Assembly: GCF_017832355.1 (NCBI RefSeq)
Contig: NZ_JAFIBY010000001.1
Coordinates: forward strand, 1,550,001 to 1,614,000
Direction of reading: 5' to 3'
Length of the DNA stretch: 64,000 bases
Origin: Serratia sp. PL17
GTDB taxonomy: Bacteria; Pseudomonadota; Gammaproteobacteria; Enterobacterales; Enterobacteriaceae
The notes below the pieces were generated by a model. That model was given only the letters and a program-made list of their open reading frames with translations, did no database searches and had not been told where the DNA came from. A program made the position numbers and the translations under genes. Shown here one piece after another: positions 37,922 to 49,913 of the stretch; position 1 is the first letter of the stretch, and the number at the start of each line of letters is the position of its first letter.

Positions 37922-39091
37922 TTATTGCCCATCCAACCCACGGATAGGCTTAACCGATGACCAGGCTCGGCATGACGGGCAATGCCAATACAGGGAATGT
38001 GCAGTAAAACCACATTTATGGCAGCGGTAACGCGGCTTGGTCCGTATTTGTTCCCCAACCATATCCCGCAGCAGCAACAGGCTCTCTTTTGCACGCCCGT
38101 CTTCCGCATCCGCCAGGTGATAATCCATCAAGCGGTAAAATACTCTCATTGTCGGATGGCGCTGTAACTGGCGGTTGATATACACCTGCACCACGTCACG
38201 CCCTTCATGCTGTTCAATAATCTCTGCCAGCATTAATTCGGCGGTGGCGCCGGTGTTTTCTTCCACGCAACGCTTGAGGAAGTCCGCCCAATCCTGCTTT
38301 TGTTCCAAATGTTGGTAACACTCATGCAGCATCGGCAGGGTTTCGCTAACCAGTTCTTTATCCTGGCTCAACACCCGCTGTAACGACTCTACCGCTTTGG
38401 CATATTCACCCTGCGCCATATAAATGCGGCCAACCATAATCGATACGCGAGCACACTGTTTGTCAGCCGAGGCCGCCCGCTTCAGCAAGCCCATCGCTTT
38501 ATCGAGATCGTCGCTGCCCATGGCCTGCAGCGCCAGCTCGCAATAGAAATGTGCGATCTCGGTACGTTGCTTGTCTTTGCCCAACTTGACCAGTTTTTCC
38601 GCCACGTCAATGGCGCTCAGCCAGTCGCTGGTCGCCTGATGGATCGCCAACAACTGCTGCAACGCAGAGAGGCGAAAATCCTCTTCACCGACCAGTTGGC
38701 CGAACATGTCTTCGGCGCGATCGTACATACCGGCCGCCATGTAGTCGCGGCCCAACTGTTGAATAGCCAGCAGGCGTTGTTCGAAGGTGAGAGAGGCGCT
38801 TTCCATCAGCGCTTGGTGGATACGGATGGCACGGTCTACTTCACCGCGCGAACGGAACAGGTTACCCAGTGTCAGGTGTGCTTCAACGGTGTTACTGTCC
38901 TCTTTCAACATATCAAGGAACAGATCAACCGCTTTATCTTGCTGATTGGAGAGCAGGAAGTTAACCCCAGCCACGTACTCGCGCGACAGACGGTTGGCTT
39001 CCTGTTGTTTATCCTGTTGAGCACTTCTGCGCCCCATGTACCAACCGTACGCGGCAGCCACGGGCAGCAACAGAAACAGCAGCTCTAACAT
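37922..39091 (-). CDS. lapB: LapB, LPS assembly protein B
   Basis: 389 residues. N-terminal membrane anchor (about 1-18), a series of TPR repeats (about 35-340) and a C-terminal rubredoxin-type metal domain with CHKCG and CPSC (about 357-375). LapB (YciM) controls LPS synthesis by steering LpxC to FtsH. Follows lapA by six bases. Confidence 0.97.
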   Translation of the reverse strand: MLELLFLLLPVAAAYGWYMGRRSAQQDKQQEANRLSREYVAGVNFLLSNQQDKAVDLFLDMLKEDSNTVEAHLTLGNLFRSRGEVDRAIRIHQALMESASLTFEQRLLAIQQLGRDYMAAGMYDRAEDMFGQLVGEEDFRLSALQQLLAIHQATSDWLSAIDVAEKLVKLGKDKQRTEIAHFYCELALQAMGSDDLDKAMGLLKRAASADKQCARVSIMVGRIYMAQGEYAKAVESLQRVLSQDKELVSETLPMLHECYQHLEQKQDWADFLKRCVEENTGATAELMLAEIIEQHEGRDVVQVYINRQLQRHPTMRVFYRLMDYHLADAEDGRAKESLLLLRDMVGEQIRTKPRYRCHKCGFTAHSLYWHCPSCRAWSSVKPIRGLDGQ

Positions 39092-39097
39092 AGAAGA

Positions 39098-39400
39098 TTA
39101 TTCCTTGCTGACAACGGGCTGAGCTACCGGCTCAGCAGGTTGTTCAAGCTGCAGTTCCAGCCTTTTGATTTTGCGTTCGGCCCGCCCCAATGCAATACGG
39201 GTGCGCAAATAAAACAGGCCACAAATGACCCAACCGAGAACAAAACCAGCACCAAACAACGCCGCCAACAGGGTCGATACGCGATAGTCGCCCTGCGCAA
39301 CCAGGTAGTTAAAACTCACAACCTGATCGTTATGCGCGCCCAACGTGACAGAAATCACGAAAATCACCAGAACCAACAAAAAAATCAGCAAATATTTCAC
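39098..39400 (-). CDS. lapA: LapA, LPS assembly protein A
   Basis: 100 residues. Two hydrophobic segments (about 2-20 and 43-65) and a C-terminal charged coiled-coil stretch (RAERKIKRLELQLEQ). DUF1049 protein, LapA/YciS, made with LapB. GTG start preceded by GGGAAAG; an ATG two bases upstream is out of frame. Confidence 0.95.
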   Translation of the reverse strand: MKYLLIFLLVLVIFVISVTLGAHNDQVVSFNYLVAQGDYRVSTLLAALFGAGFVLGWVICGLFYLRTRIALGRAERKIKRLELQLEQPAEPVAQPVVSKE

Positions 39401-39694
39401 ATTCTTTCCCGCGATGCCGAGTTAATCGGATGAATTATGCCAATGCGTGGCGTCCCTAACCATTAAGTTAGCATTTCCCATCGTGGCAGGGAAACCCTGC
39501 GGCACGATAAAACCACATATCTGCTGGCATATTCGACAGTAAACGACGCTCCCGAACAAATTAATGAGAAAGCTTCTCAAAATAATGGATTAATAAGGAT
39601 ATGGGGACATTGATGCGAATTGCAATGAAGGTATATGTAAGCGGTTAATGCGGCGTCAGCGCGACACCGCATTATGTGACATGGTCACTTATAA

Positions 39695-40459
39695 TTATTT
39701 TGTCGCCGTTCTTTCCGCGATTTCATGCTGCTCTTGCGGTGGCGGAGTCAAAGGCCCAAACCAGCGCTGTGCCAGCCAGCAGGCAATCGTCACCAACAGC
39801 CAACTGATCAGCGTCGCCATCACCAAATCACGCGGCCAGTGCATACCCAACAATAAACGACTGCCCATAACCCCCGTTGCCCACAGTATCAATACCGCGA
39901 CAGTCTTATAATGCCGACGTGGCCATAACAACCCTACGCCCAGCAGCGCCCAACTGGCAGCAAACATTGTATGACCCGAAGGGAACGCAAAGCCGGTCTC
40001 AAATTGCCAATGCTCACGTAACCATGCAGGCACAAGTGTTTGATCTTGTAACTGCTCTTTCACTAACGCGCTCCGCTCTTTGCGGTTGAGCGAGTAAAAG
40101 TATTTCTCGTCAATCTGATGGGCTGACTCCAGCCATAACACAAAGGGACGTGGCTCCTGCACCCGATCTTTAATAATTGACTTAACACCCTGCCCGATCA
40201 AAATCGACGCACTCAGCAAAACCAGCAGGCCGATGGCTGGCTTGATGCGAAAACGCAGACACCACAAGAACCAGGCTGCGAGGATAATACTGGTCAGAAT
40301 GCCCCACGGTGACGTGACCGTTTCAGTTATCCAATACAGGCCTTTCAATAGCCGCCCGTCACCGCCCGGCAACCATTGCCACCCGGAAATCCATGCCGCT
40401 AACGGCATCAACAACAATATTATCGCCCCTGCTGCCGTACGCTTTGCTATCTCAAACAT
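39695..40459 (-). CDS. pgpB: Phosphatidylglycerophosphatase B
   Basis: 254 residues, E. coli length. Inner-membrane PAP2 phosphatase that removes phosphate from phosphatidylglycerol phosphate, undecaprenyl pyrophosphate and other lipids. PAP2 motifs: KDRVQEPRP near 95-103, PSGHTMF near 161-167 and RLLLGMHWPRD near 197-207. Six hydrophobic segments. The chosen ATG begins the family N-terminus MFEIAKR; a frame extended by 38 codons lacks family support. Confidence 0.96.
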   Translation of the reverse strand: MFEIAKRTAAGAIILLLMPLAAWISGWQWLPGGDGRLLKGLYWITETVTSPWGILTSIILAAWFLWCLRFRIKPAIGLLVLLSASILIGQGVKSIIKDRVQEPRPFVLWLESAHQIDEKYFYSLNRKERSALVKEQLQDQTLVPAWLREHWQFETGFAFPSGHTMFAASWALLGVGLLWPRRHYKTVAVLILWATGVMGSRLLLGMHWPRDLVMATLISWLLVTIACWLAQRWFGPLTPPPQEQHEIAERTATK

Positions 40460-40737
40460 TCCAATCGCCCTTTGTCTAAGCCAATTGGCAGTGTAACAAT
40501 CTTGCAATATTGATAACACTCGAAAAATTAAACAGATAGAAAACCTATTGCAATAATAGTTGGCTGAAAACATCGGATGCTGATTTGCTGAGCACCTCAG
40601 GGCAAGAAGTTATGGCAAAATAGCCGATAATTAACGAAATGCCGATCGTCGTTGCGCATTTTAATCCTGGTCAGTTCACTGTGCCGGACGTAGGATGCCC
40701 AACCATGATTGAATCGGAAGTATTTGTGGAGAGTAAC

Positions 40738-41331
40738 ATGCAGCTTAAACGGGTGGCAGAGGCCAAATTGCCAACACCTTGGGGCGATTTCCTGATGGTA
40801 GGATTCGAAGAACTGGCTACCGGGCACGATCACCTGGCTCTGGTCTTCGGTGATATTTCTGGTACGAAGCCGGTACTCTCACGCGTGCATTCTGAGTGCC
40901 TGACCGGTGATGCATTGTTCAGCTTACGCTGTGACTGTGGTTTTCAATTGGAAGCTGCGCTGGAGCATATTGCAGAAGAAGGCCGCGGTATTTTGCTCTA
41001 CCACCGCCAGGAAGGTCGCAATATCGGTTTGCTGAATAAAATTCGGGCTTACGCCTTGCAGGATAAGGGCGCGGATACCGTCGAAGCCAACCACCAGCTG
41101 GGTTTTGCCGCAGATGAGCGCGACTTCACCCTGTGTGCAGACATGTTCAAACTGCTGGGTGTGGATGAGGTCCGTTTACTGACCAATAATCCTAAAAAGG
41201 TTGAGATCCTGACTGAAGCCGGTATCAATATCACCGAACGTGTTCCGTTGATCGTGGGTCGTAACCCGAAAAACGAGCGTTACCTGGCCACCAAGGCTGA
41301 GAAGATGGGCCATTTACTGGACCAAAAGTGA
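40738..41331 (+). CDS. ribA: GTP cyclohydrolase II
   Basis: 197 residues. First step of riboflavin synthesis from GTP. Zinc ligands Cys54, Cys65 and Cys67 ([18 protein letters not shown]) are seen. The protein is nearly identical to E. coli RibA. I chose the ATG of [10 protein letters not shown], preceded by GGAGAG; a frame 33 codons longer exists but is not needed. Convergent with acnA. Confidence 0.98.
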   Translation: MQLKRVAEAKLPTPWGDFLMVGFEELATGHDHLALVFGDISGTKPVLSRVHSECLTGDALFSLRCDCGFQLEAALEHIAEEGRGILLYHRQEGRNIGLLNKIRAYALQDKGADTVEANHQLGFAADERDFTLCADMFKLLGVDEVRLLTNNPKKVEILTEAGINITERVPLIVGRNPKNERYLATKAEKMGHLLDQK

Positions 41332-41351
41332 TTTCTTCTCTGGAAAAATAA

Positions 41352-41376
41352 GGGCGCCACGAAAGGCGCCCTTTTT
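41352..41376. terminator. Bidirectional terminator, ribA and acnA
   Basis: GGGCGCC-N6-GGCGCCC (41352-41358, 41365-41371) flanked by an A-rich and a T-rich run. Separates convergent ribA and acnA. Confidence 0.92.
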
Positions 41377-41377
41377 A

Positions 41378-44050
41378 TTACAGCATTTTCCTGATCACAT
41401 AATGCAGAATGCCATCATTTTCATAGTAGGTCAGCTCATTGCCGGTATCGATACGGCAACGGGTATTAACCACTTCCTTGCGTCCATCGGCATACGTAAT
41501 CAACACCGGCACCGTCTGTCCCGGTTTCAGCGTTTGTAAACCGCTAACGCTAATCTGCTCATCCCCGCTCAGGCCCAAGGTTTTACGTGTCACACCAGCA
41601 GGGAACTCCAATGGCAGAATGCCCATGCCAATCAGGTTAGACCGGTGAATACGTTCAAAGGACTCGGCAATCACAACTCGAACGCCCAATAAGCGAGGAC
41701 CTTTCGCCGCCCAGTCACGGCTGGAACCAGACCCATATTCTTTACCGGCAATCACCGCCAGCGGTACATTTTCCTGTTGATACTGCATAGCCGCATCGTA
41801 GATGGACAGCTGATTCTGTGACGGAATATGCCGGGTGTAACCGCCTTCAACACCCGGCACCATTTCATTGCGGATGCGGATATTGGCAAAGGTACCGCGC
41901 ATCATCACCTCATGGTTACCACGGCGAGAACCATACGAGTTGAAGTCCAGCGGCGCAACGCCATGCTCACTCAAGTAGCGCCCTGCCGGGCTGTCACGCT
42001 TGATATTCCCCGCAGGGGAAATATGGTCGGTGGTCACGGAGTCGGCCAGGATGGCCAAAATACGCGCGTCCTTGATGTCCTGCACCGGATCCGGCTGCAC
42101 TTTCATGGTACTAAAGAACGGCGGATGACGAATGTAGGTTGAGTCTGCCTGCCACTGATAGGTGGCGGATCCGGCAACCTGAATCGACTGCCAGTTGGCA
42201 TCACCGTCAAATACGGCCCCATACTCCTTGTGGAACATGTCGGTACGAACCTCTTCCACCGCTTGGGCAATGTCTTTACTGCTCGGCCAAATATCTCTCA
42301 GGTAGACCGGCTTGCCATCGTGCCCTTCACCCAGCGGATCCTTGGTAAGGTCGATCTTCATGCTGCCCGCGAGCGCGTAAGCGACCACCAGCGGTGGAGA
42401 AGCCAACCAGTTGGTTTTCACCAGCGGATGTATGCGGCCTTCAAAGTTGCGGTTGCCTGACAGCACCGCGCCCACGGTCAAGTCGCCCGCTTTAATAGCC
42501 TGCTCTATCGGCTCTGGTAAGGGCCCGGAGTTACCGATACAGGTTGTGCAACCATAGCCGACCAAATTAAAGCCCAGTTCTTCCAGGTATGATGTCAGCT
42601 TCGCACTGTCAAAATAGTCTGTTACCACCTTGGAGCCCGGGGCTAATGACGTTTTGACCCAAGGCTTGGTGCGTAAGCCTTTTTTTACCGCATTTTTCGC
42701 CAACAGGCCTGCCGCCATCATCACGCTTGGGTTCGAGGTGTTGGTACAGGAGGTAATGGCCGCAATAACAACCGCGCCATTATGCAGATCGTGCGCCTGT
42801 CCATTGAGCGTAAAGGGTTTGAATTCCGACGCATGCTGCTGGCCGCCAATATCCAGTTCAGTTGCAGCATTGAACGCCTTTGGCACATCGGGCAGTGCTA
42901 CACGATCCTGTGGACGTTTCGGTCCGGCCAGGCTGGCAACGACCGTCGACATATCCAGCGCCAGAGTACTGGTAAACACCGGCTCGTCGCCAGGTTTACG
43001 CCACATGCCCTGCGCTTTGGCGTAAGCTTCTACCAGCGCAATTTGCTCATCACTGCGTCCACTGAGCTTCATATAGCCCAGCGTCACCTCATCCACCGGG
43101 AAGAAGCCGCAGGTGGCACCAAACTCTGGCGACATATTGGCAATGGTTGCACGGTCAGCCAGCGGCAGATCGGCAAGGCCGTCACCGTAGAATTCAACGA
43201 ACTTGCCCACGACACCGTGCTTACGCAACATCTGCGTTACGGTCAACACCAGGTCAGTGGCGGTGATACCTTCGCTAAGCTTGCCGGTAAGTTTAAAACC
43301 CACAACGTCCGGGATTAGCATTGATACCGGCTGTCCAAGCATTGCTGCTTCAGCTTCGATCCCCCCAACCCCCCAGCCAAGAATACCCAGGCCGTTGATC
43401 ATGGTGGTATGGGAGTCGGTACCGACCAGAGTATCTGGATAGGCTATACGCTGGCCGCTTTCGTCGGTGTGCCATACCGTTTGGCCAAGATATTCCAGGT
43501 TAACCTGGTGGCAGATACCGGTGCCGGGTGGAACGACACGGAAACGGTTGAAGGCTTTTTGTCCCCAACGCAGGAAGGTATAACGTTCGTGGTTACGCTC
43601 CATTTCGATACGCACGTTTTCTTCAAACGCGTCGTCATCGCCAAATTCATCGACGGTGACCGAATGGTCAATGACCAGATCGACCGGTGAAAGCGGGTTA
43701 ACCTGGTCAACATTGCCGCCCAAGCGTTGTACCGCTTCACGCATTGCAGCTAAATCTACCACCGCGGGTACGCCAGTAAAGTCCTGCATCAGTACGCGAG
43801 CCGGACGATAGGCAATCTCCCGGTCTGCATGGCCGGTCTTCAACCAGCCAACGATAGCCTTCAGATCGTCAACCTGCACGGTGTCACCATCCACATGGCG
43901 CAGCAGGTTTTCCAACAGCACTTTCATTGATTTTGGCAGCCGGTCGATATCACCCAACTGTCTCGCCGCCAGTGGCAGACTGTAATAGCCATACTCGCTA
44001 TTCAGCGCAACCAGCTTATCCATACTCGTTTCACGAAGATCGGACGACAT
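41378..44050 (-). CDS. acnA: Aconitate hydratase A
   Basis: 890 residues (E. coli 891). Stress-type [4Fe-4S] aconitase interconverting citrate and isocitrate. Cluster cysteines appear in [12 protein letters not shown] and [10 protein letters not shown]. The swivel domain with [17 protein letters not shown] and [12 protein letters not shown] is at the C-terminus. GGAGGAG precedes the ATG. In E. coli acnA responds to SoxS, sigma-S and carbon starvation. Confidence 0.98.
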   Translation of the reverse strand: MSSDLRETSMDKLVALNSEYGYYSLPLAARQLGDIDRLPKSMKVLLENLLRHVDGDTVQVDDLKAIVGWLKTGHADREIAYRPARVLMQDFTGVPAVVDLAAMREAVQRLGGNVDQVNPLSPVDLVIDHSVTVDEFGDDDAFEENVRIEMERNHERYTFLRWGQKAFNRFRVVPPGTGICHQVNLEYLGQTVWHTDESGQRIAYPDTLVGTDSHTTMINGLGILGWGVGGIEAEAAMLGQPVSMLIPDVVGFKLTGKLSEGITATDLVLTVTQMLRKHGVVGKFVEFYGDGLADLPLADRATIANMSPEFGATCGFFPVDEVTLGYMKLSGRSDEQIALVEAYAKAQGMWRKPGDEPVFTSTLALDMSTVVASLAGPKRPQDRVALPDVPKAFNAATELDIGGQQHASEFKPFTLNGQAHDLHNGAVVIAAITSCTNTSNPSVMMAAGLLAKNAVKKGLRTKPWVKTSLAPGSKVVTDYFDSAKLTSYLEELGFNLVGYGCTTCIGNSGPLPEPIEQAIKAGDLTVGAVLSGNRNFEGRIHPLVKTNWLASPPLVVAYALAGSMKIDLTKDPLGEGHDGKPVYLRDIWPSSKDIAQAVEEVRTDMFHKEYGAVFDGDANWQSIQVAGSATYQWQADSTYIRHPPFFSTMKVQPDPVQDIKDARILAILADSVTTDHISPAGNIKRDSPAGRYLSEHGVAPLDFNSYGSRRGNHEVMMRGTFANIRIRNEMVPGVEGGYTRHIPSQNQLSIYDAAMQYQQENVPLAVIAGKEYGSGSSRDWAAKGPRLLGVRVVIAESFERIHRSNLIGMGILPLEFPAGVTRKTLGLSGDEQISVSGLQTLKPGQTVPVLITYADGRKEVVNTRCRIDTGNELTYYENDGILHYVIRKML

Positions 44051-44488
44051 AGCTCCTCCATTTCTTATTATGTCTAAAACAGGGTAATCACTGAGGTCTT
44101 ATTTAAAGATAACACAAAGACGATGTAACGTTTTGATAACAACACGTTTTGATCATAACGATAGGCAGAAGCAATCAAGGATGAAGAAGTCTTTTTTTCC
44201 CAGAGAGTTAGGTATTAACCAGGGAAGGTATGAGAAAATCCGCAGGGCAATACGCCTGTATCAAGCGCAATCTGTTACGCTCCCTTTCCACTCGCGCGAA
44301 AGAAAGACAGATGCCCGATGCAGCGGCCTGACAAAACACGGGCTACAGTATGGGCAACCTGCTATGTTATTCATTTATCAGGTGAAACAATATCGCTCTG
44401 CCACCTTGTCAGAGATAAACAACAGATAAATGTGGGCATGAAAAATACAATCATGACTGGGCAACAGATTAAAACTAAGGAGGGGTAA
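44051..44488. other. acnA upstream region with a direct repeat
   Basis: 438 bases without a convincing gene. The repeat ACGTTTTGAT occurs at 44128-44137 and 44144-44153, 16 bases apart, 78-103 bases before the acnA start. A 33-codon frame beginning ATGAGAAAATCC near 44230 is possible but unsupported. Confidence 0.5.
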
Positions 44489-45094
44489 GTGGCATTTTTC
44501 GGGTTCGTCAGTGAACGGGAGTGTCAACAATGGAAAGGTGCTTCGCCGTATCTTCCCGCTTTCAGCTTTTATGAACAGCACCAATCAGAACCTATCCATG
44601 CATCCCCTGAAGCTATTATCCAAGCCGTACTTTCCCTGGATATGACAGAAGATCCCATCATCCGTCGTTTGCTGATGCTTCGTCAGTTACCCGGTAAATT
44701 CTGGCAGTCGCTCACCAGAATAAAGAAAACAGAACAGCCGGCTGCGTTTGGTTTCGATACCTTTACCTTGCTGCATCATGGCAGTCATGAGGTTTCACTG
44801 GGGTTGACCGGCCGTTTTTGGCGCCCAATGTTAGACGTGAAAAAACTGGAAACCGCGGAAGAATTTCACCGTTTTACTGCGCCTGATGCAGCCAAACTGG
44901 TATTACGCTTTAGTGTCACTCAGGACAGTGCAGGTTTGGCAACGCTTAGCACCGAAACCTTCGTCTGGTGCCCGACACCCCAGGTAAAAGCACGGTTCGC
45001 CTGCTATTGGGCAGCCATTCGCCCGGCCAGCGGTTGGATAAGGCGACGTACCCTGCGTAGCGTGCAACAGAAACTGGCAACATCCGCTACCTGA
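44489..45094 (+). CDS. Uncharacterised 201-residue protein, possibly START-like
   Basis: No certain family. GTG start after a very strong AAGGAGGGG, so it is probably translated. The central and C-terminal part (GLTGRFWRP, LVLRFSVTQDSAGLATLSTETFVWCPTP, CYWAAIRPASGWIRRRTLRSV) looks like a SRPBCC/DUF2867-type beta-rich hydrophobic-ligand fold, by memory only. No signal peptide or membrane segment. Lies alone between divergent acnA and convergent cysB. Confidence 0.7.
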   Translation: MAFFGFVSERECQQWKGASPYLPAFSFYEQHQSEPIHASPEAIIQAVLSLDMTEDPIIRRLLMLRQLPGKFWQSLTRIKKTEQPAAFGFDTFTLLHHGSHEVSLGLTGRFWRPMLDVKKLETAEEFHRFTAPDAAKLVLRFSVTQDSAGLATLSTETFVWCPTPQVKARFACYWAAIRPASGWIRRRTLRSVQQKLATSAT

Positions 45095-45205
45095 CACATT
45101 AGCGATGGGTGATGAAGAGAAGAGGTAAAAACCGCTCAGTACGCGTGAGAAGTGAATGAGAGAATGATAAACAAGCTGCATAGAACGAAGAGCAGAATGT
45201 AACAC

Positions 45206-45225
45206 TGAGAGGGGGGCCCCTCTCA
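45206..45225. repeat. GC-rich perfect palindrome after the unknown gene
   Basis: TGAGAGGGG-GG-CCCCTCTCA, 9-bp arms. It lies in the gap between the convergent genes and could be a terminator stem without T run. Confidence 0.5.
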
Positions 45226-45250
45226 GATTACCCGTGATTAACCCAACGGC

Positions 45251-46584
<1,334 letters not shown>

Positions 46585-49188
46585 TTACTTTTTACCTTCA
46601 ACCCATTTGCCATCTATGTAGAAAGCAGACCAGCCAGTGGCTTTTCCGTCTTTCTCAGAAGAGACATACTGTTGCTTGGTCTTACGGCTAAAGCGCACCA
46701 TAGTCTTGTTGCCTTCGGCATCCGCTACGGGCGCATCGGCCAGATAACGCAATTTTTCAGGCAAGCGATCCTTGAAGCGGGCCAACTCTTCGACCAACGG
46801 CGCACGGGTTTCGCGCGATTTAGGGAACGTGTTGGCAGCCAGGAAGACGCCGGCCGCACCGTCACGCAGAACAAAGTAAGCATCCGACTTTTCGCATGGC
46901 AGCTCCGGTAATGGAACCGGATCTTCCTTGGGTGGTGCTACGTCGCCGTTACGCAGGATCTTGCGCGTATTTTTGCATGTCTCGTTGGTACAACCCATGT
47001 ACTTACCAAAACGCCCCATTTTCAAGTGCATTTCAGAGCCACATTTATCGCACTCAACGACCGGACCATCATACCCTTTCAGGCGGAACTCGCCCTCTTC
47101 GATCTCATAACCATCACACGCCGGGTTGTTACCGCACACATGCAATTTACGCTGGTTATCGATCAGGTAGCTGTCCATTGCCGTGCCGCATTTCTGGCAA
47201 CGATGGCGGGCACGCAACGCGTTGGTTTCCGCGTCATCCCCTTCAAGAATGTTCAGTACTTCAGTTTCCGGCACCAGGTTAATGGTGGTCTTACAGCGTT
47301 CTTTCGGCGGCAACGCATAACCAGAACACCCCAGGAACACGCCCGTACTTGCCGTGCGAATACCCATCTGACGGCCACAGGTTGGGCAGTCAATACTGGT
47401 CATTACCATCTGATTCGGGCGCATGCCGCCTTCTTCAGGATCTTTTTCTGCCGTGTCTAGCTGCTCGCTGAACTCGGCAAAGAACTCATCCAGTACCGCT
47501 TTCCATTCTGCGTGGTTATTCGCTACCTGATCCAGGCCGTCTTCCATGCGGGCGGTGAAGTCATAGTTCATCAGCTCGCGGAAGTTTTCTTCCAGACGGT
47601 CAGTCACGATCTCGCCCATTTTTTCTGCGTAGAAACGGCGGTTTTCAACACGCACATAGCCACGATCCTGAATGGTTGAAATGATTGACGCGTAGGTCGA
47701 TGGACGACCGATACCCCGTTTTTCCAACTCTTTTACCAATGACGCTTCGCTGTAACGCGCTGGCGGCTTGGTGAAGTGCTGGCTTGGGATCAGTTTTTGC
47801 AGTTCAAGTTCGCTGCCTACCTCAACAAACGGCAAGGTACGATCTTCATCACCCTTACGCAGAGCAGGCATCACTTTGGTCCAACCGTCGAAACGCAACG
47901 TACGGCCCTTGGCGCGCAGCTGGAAATCACCGGCTTTTACCGACAGCGTGGTGGAATCGTACTGCGCTGGCGTCATCTGACAGGCCACAAACTGCCGCCA
48001 AATCAGCTGATACAGCTTTTGCGCATCCGCTTCCATATCTTTCAACTGTTCAGCCAGCACATTGACATCCGACGGACGGATGGCCTCATGCGCTTCCTGC
48101 GAGTTTTCTTTACTGCTGTACTGGTTCGGTGCCTTCGGCAAGTATTTGTCGCCGAAGTTATCACCGATATAACCACGCACCATGTTGAGCGCATCCTGGC
48201 TCAGGTTGGTGGAGTCGGTACGCATATAGGTGATGTGACCTGCTTCATACAGGCGCTGGGCCATCATCATGGTTTTCTTCACGCCAAAGCTCAAACGGGT
48301 ACTGGCCGCTTGCTGCAACGTTGACGTAATGTAAGGTGCACCCGGTTTGCTGCTGGTCGGCTTATCTTCGCGATCCAGAACGGTGTAGCGGGCTTTTTCC
48401 AGCAGTTTAAGTGCTGCATGTGTCTGCTCACGATTAACCGGCTTGAACGGTTTGTCGTGGGCATGCGTCACTTCCATCTGCAACGTGGTGTCACCCTTCG
48501 CTAACAGATCTGCGTGCAGTTCCCAGTACTCTTCCGGTACGAAGGCTTTGATGTCGCGCTCACGCTCCACCACCAACCGAACAGCAACGGATTGCACTCG
48601 CCCGGCAGACAGGCCACGGGCAATTTTTTTCCACAGCAGTGGCGAAACCATATAACCCACAACGCGGTCCATAAAGCGGCGCGCCTGCTGTGCGTTAACA
48701 CGGTCAATATTCAGCTCACCCGGCTGTTTGAACGCGTTTTGGATCGCGTTCTTGGTGATTTCGTTAAATACCACCCGGCTAAAGCGTTTGTCGTCACCCC
48801 CGATAACTTCCCGCAGGTGCCAGGCAATGGCTTCCCCTTCGCGGTCAAGGTCCGTTGCGAGATAAATGTGGTCGGCGTTTTCCGCTAACGACTTTAACTC
48901 GGCGACAACTTTTTCTTTACCCGGCAGGATTTCGTATTGCGCAGCCCAACCATGGTAAGGATCGACGCCCATACGATTTACCAGCGCCGCCTTCTCATCC
49001 TTTTTAACTTTAACTTTCTTCTTGGCTTTGTCTTCGGTTGAGTCAGCGCTCTTTTTGCTGGCTGAGCCACTGGTCGGCAAATCACGGATATGACCGACGC
49101 TGGACTTCACCACGTAGTCATTACCTAAATATTTATTAATAGTTTTGGCTTTTGCCGGGGACTCAACTATTACGAGAGCTTTACCCAT
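46585..49188 (-). CDS. topA: DNA topoisomerase I
   Basis: 867 residues (E. coli 865). Relaxes negative supercoils. TOPRIM with DLDREGE near 113-119, catalytic Tyr in TYMRTDST near 320, and C-terminal four-Cys zinc ribbons ([27 protein letters not shown]) followed by a basic tail. It is larger than average in an N-terminal [20 protein letters not shown] insert, as in other Serratia/E. coli types. Divergent from yciN. Confidence 0.98.
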   Translation of the reverse strand: MGKALVIVESPAKAKTINKYLGNDYVVKSSVGHIRDLPTSGSASKKSADSTEDKAKKKVKVKKDEKAALVNRMGVDPYHGWAAQYEILPGKEKVVAELKSLAENADHIYLATDLDREGEAIAWHLREVIGGDDKRFSRVVFNEITKNAIQNAFKQPGELNIDRVNAQQARRFMDRVVGYMVSPLLWKKIARGLSAGRVQSVAVRLVVERERDIKAFVPEEYWELHADLLAKGDTTLQMEVTHAHDKPFKPVNREQTHAALKLLEKARYTVLDREDKPTSSKPGAPYITSTLQQAASTRLSFGVKKTMMMAQRLYEAGHITYMRTDSTNLSQDALNMVRGYIGDNFGDKYLPKAPNQYSSKENSQEAHEAIRPSDVNVLAEQLKDMEADAQKLYQLIWRQFVACQMTPAQYDSTTLSVKAGDFQLRAKGRTLRFDGWTKVMPALRKGDEDRTLPFVEVGSELELQKLIPSQHFTKPPARYSEASLVKELEKRGIGRPSTYASIISTIQDRGYVRVENRRFYAEKMGEIVTDRLEENFRELMNYDFTARMEDGLDQVANNHAEWKAVLDEFFAEFSEQLDTAEKDPEEGGMRPNQMVMTSIDCPTCGRQMGIRTASTGVFLGCSGYALPPKERCKTTINLVPETEVLNILEGDDAETNALRARHRCQKCGTAMDSYLIDNQRKLHVCGNNPACDGYEIEEGEFRLKGYDGPVVECDKCGSEMHLKMGRFGKYMGCTNETCKNTRKILRNGDVAPPKEDPVPLPELPCEKSDAYFVLRDGAAGVFLAANTFPKSRETRAPLVEELARFKDRLPEKLRYLADAPVADAEGNKTMVRFSRKTKQQYVSSEKDGKATGWSAFYIDGKWVEGKK

Positions 49189-49614
49189 ATTTACCTTTAC
49201 CTAATTTTATTTCTTCTAAAAAGAAGTCTTTTATCTCGCCGTGCCGCAGCGGTTCATATCTCTTTTTTATATTGCGGCAGTCTGGCAAGAGATCAACATG
49301 TTTTTTTCTATTGGTTGCTTAACTGCTCAACCTGAACGCAAGTTGTTGATCCTGCCTGCAATTCACCCATGCCCCAGAAGTATGGCTGTGTGAGACTCAT
49401 TCATGGCGTAAACAAAACCTTCCACCTGACGCCGCAAAATCCCACACTGTACCTGATAAAAAGCGTCACGCAACCTAATTAGCACGGAAAGGCAGATTTC
49501 GCCAATCGACAGATACCGCTAGACATCCAGACGGCAAATAAACCTTAGTCTGTTTGCGGATAAATGCGAACTGGCGTTAGAATATGTCCAGAATTTATGA
49601 TTGGAGTGTAATAA
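49189..49614. other. topA-yciN divergent region
   Basis: 426 bases without a gene. In E. coli this zone carries several supercoiling- and heat-responsive topA promoters. No precise element is assigned. Confidence 0.5.
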
Positions 49615-49866
49615 ATGCGCACTAATACCTCACCCATTGATCGCGAAACCTTACTGCAAGAAGCAAATAATCTTATTCGTCACCATGATGATTATATGCA
49701 TGGCATGATTGCCACTGAGGTTGAACAAAAAGGCAGCGTTTTAGTTTTCCGTGGTGAATTCTTTTTGGACCAAGATGGATTGCCAACGGCAAAAACTACC
49801 GCCGTATTTAATATGTTTAAACACTTGGCCCACGTGTTCTCTGATAAATATCATCTGGTCGATTAG
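49615..49866 (+). CDS. yciN: YciN, DUF2498 small protein
   Basis: 83 residues, E. coli length. Conserved enterobacterial protein of unknown function. GGAGTG seven bases upstream of the ATG. No signal peptide. Its expression pattern is not shown by sequence; it has its own terminator shared with sohB. Confidence 0.93.
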   Translation: MRTNTSPIDRETLLQEANNLIRHHDDYMHGMIATEVEQKGSVLVFRGEFFLDQDGLPTAKTTAVFNMFKHLAHVFSDKYHLVD

Positions 49867-49876
49867 TCATAAAAAA

Positions 49877-49896
49877 GGGGGCTTTAAGCCCCCTGC
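49877..49896. terminator. Bidirectional terminator, yciN and sohB
   Basis: GGGGGC-N5-GCCCCC with A6 to the left, which gives T6 for sohB transcripts on the minus strand; the plus strand has GCGGTTTT. Confidence 0.75.
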
Positions 49897-49913
49897 GGTT
49901 TTAATCGTTTCGC

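Noticed and set aside
40460-40737. FMN riboswitch before ribA
   Set aside because: The region is short and does not show the FMN aptamer pattern; E. coli-type ribA is not known to have one.
44133-44429. 99-codon plus-strand frame upstream of the unknown gene
   Set aside because: No ribosome-binding site, poor codon pattern and overlapping alternative frames. It lies in the acnA upstream region. I found no family resemblance.
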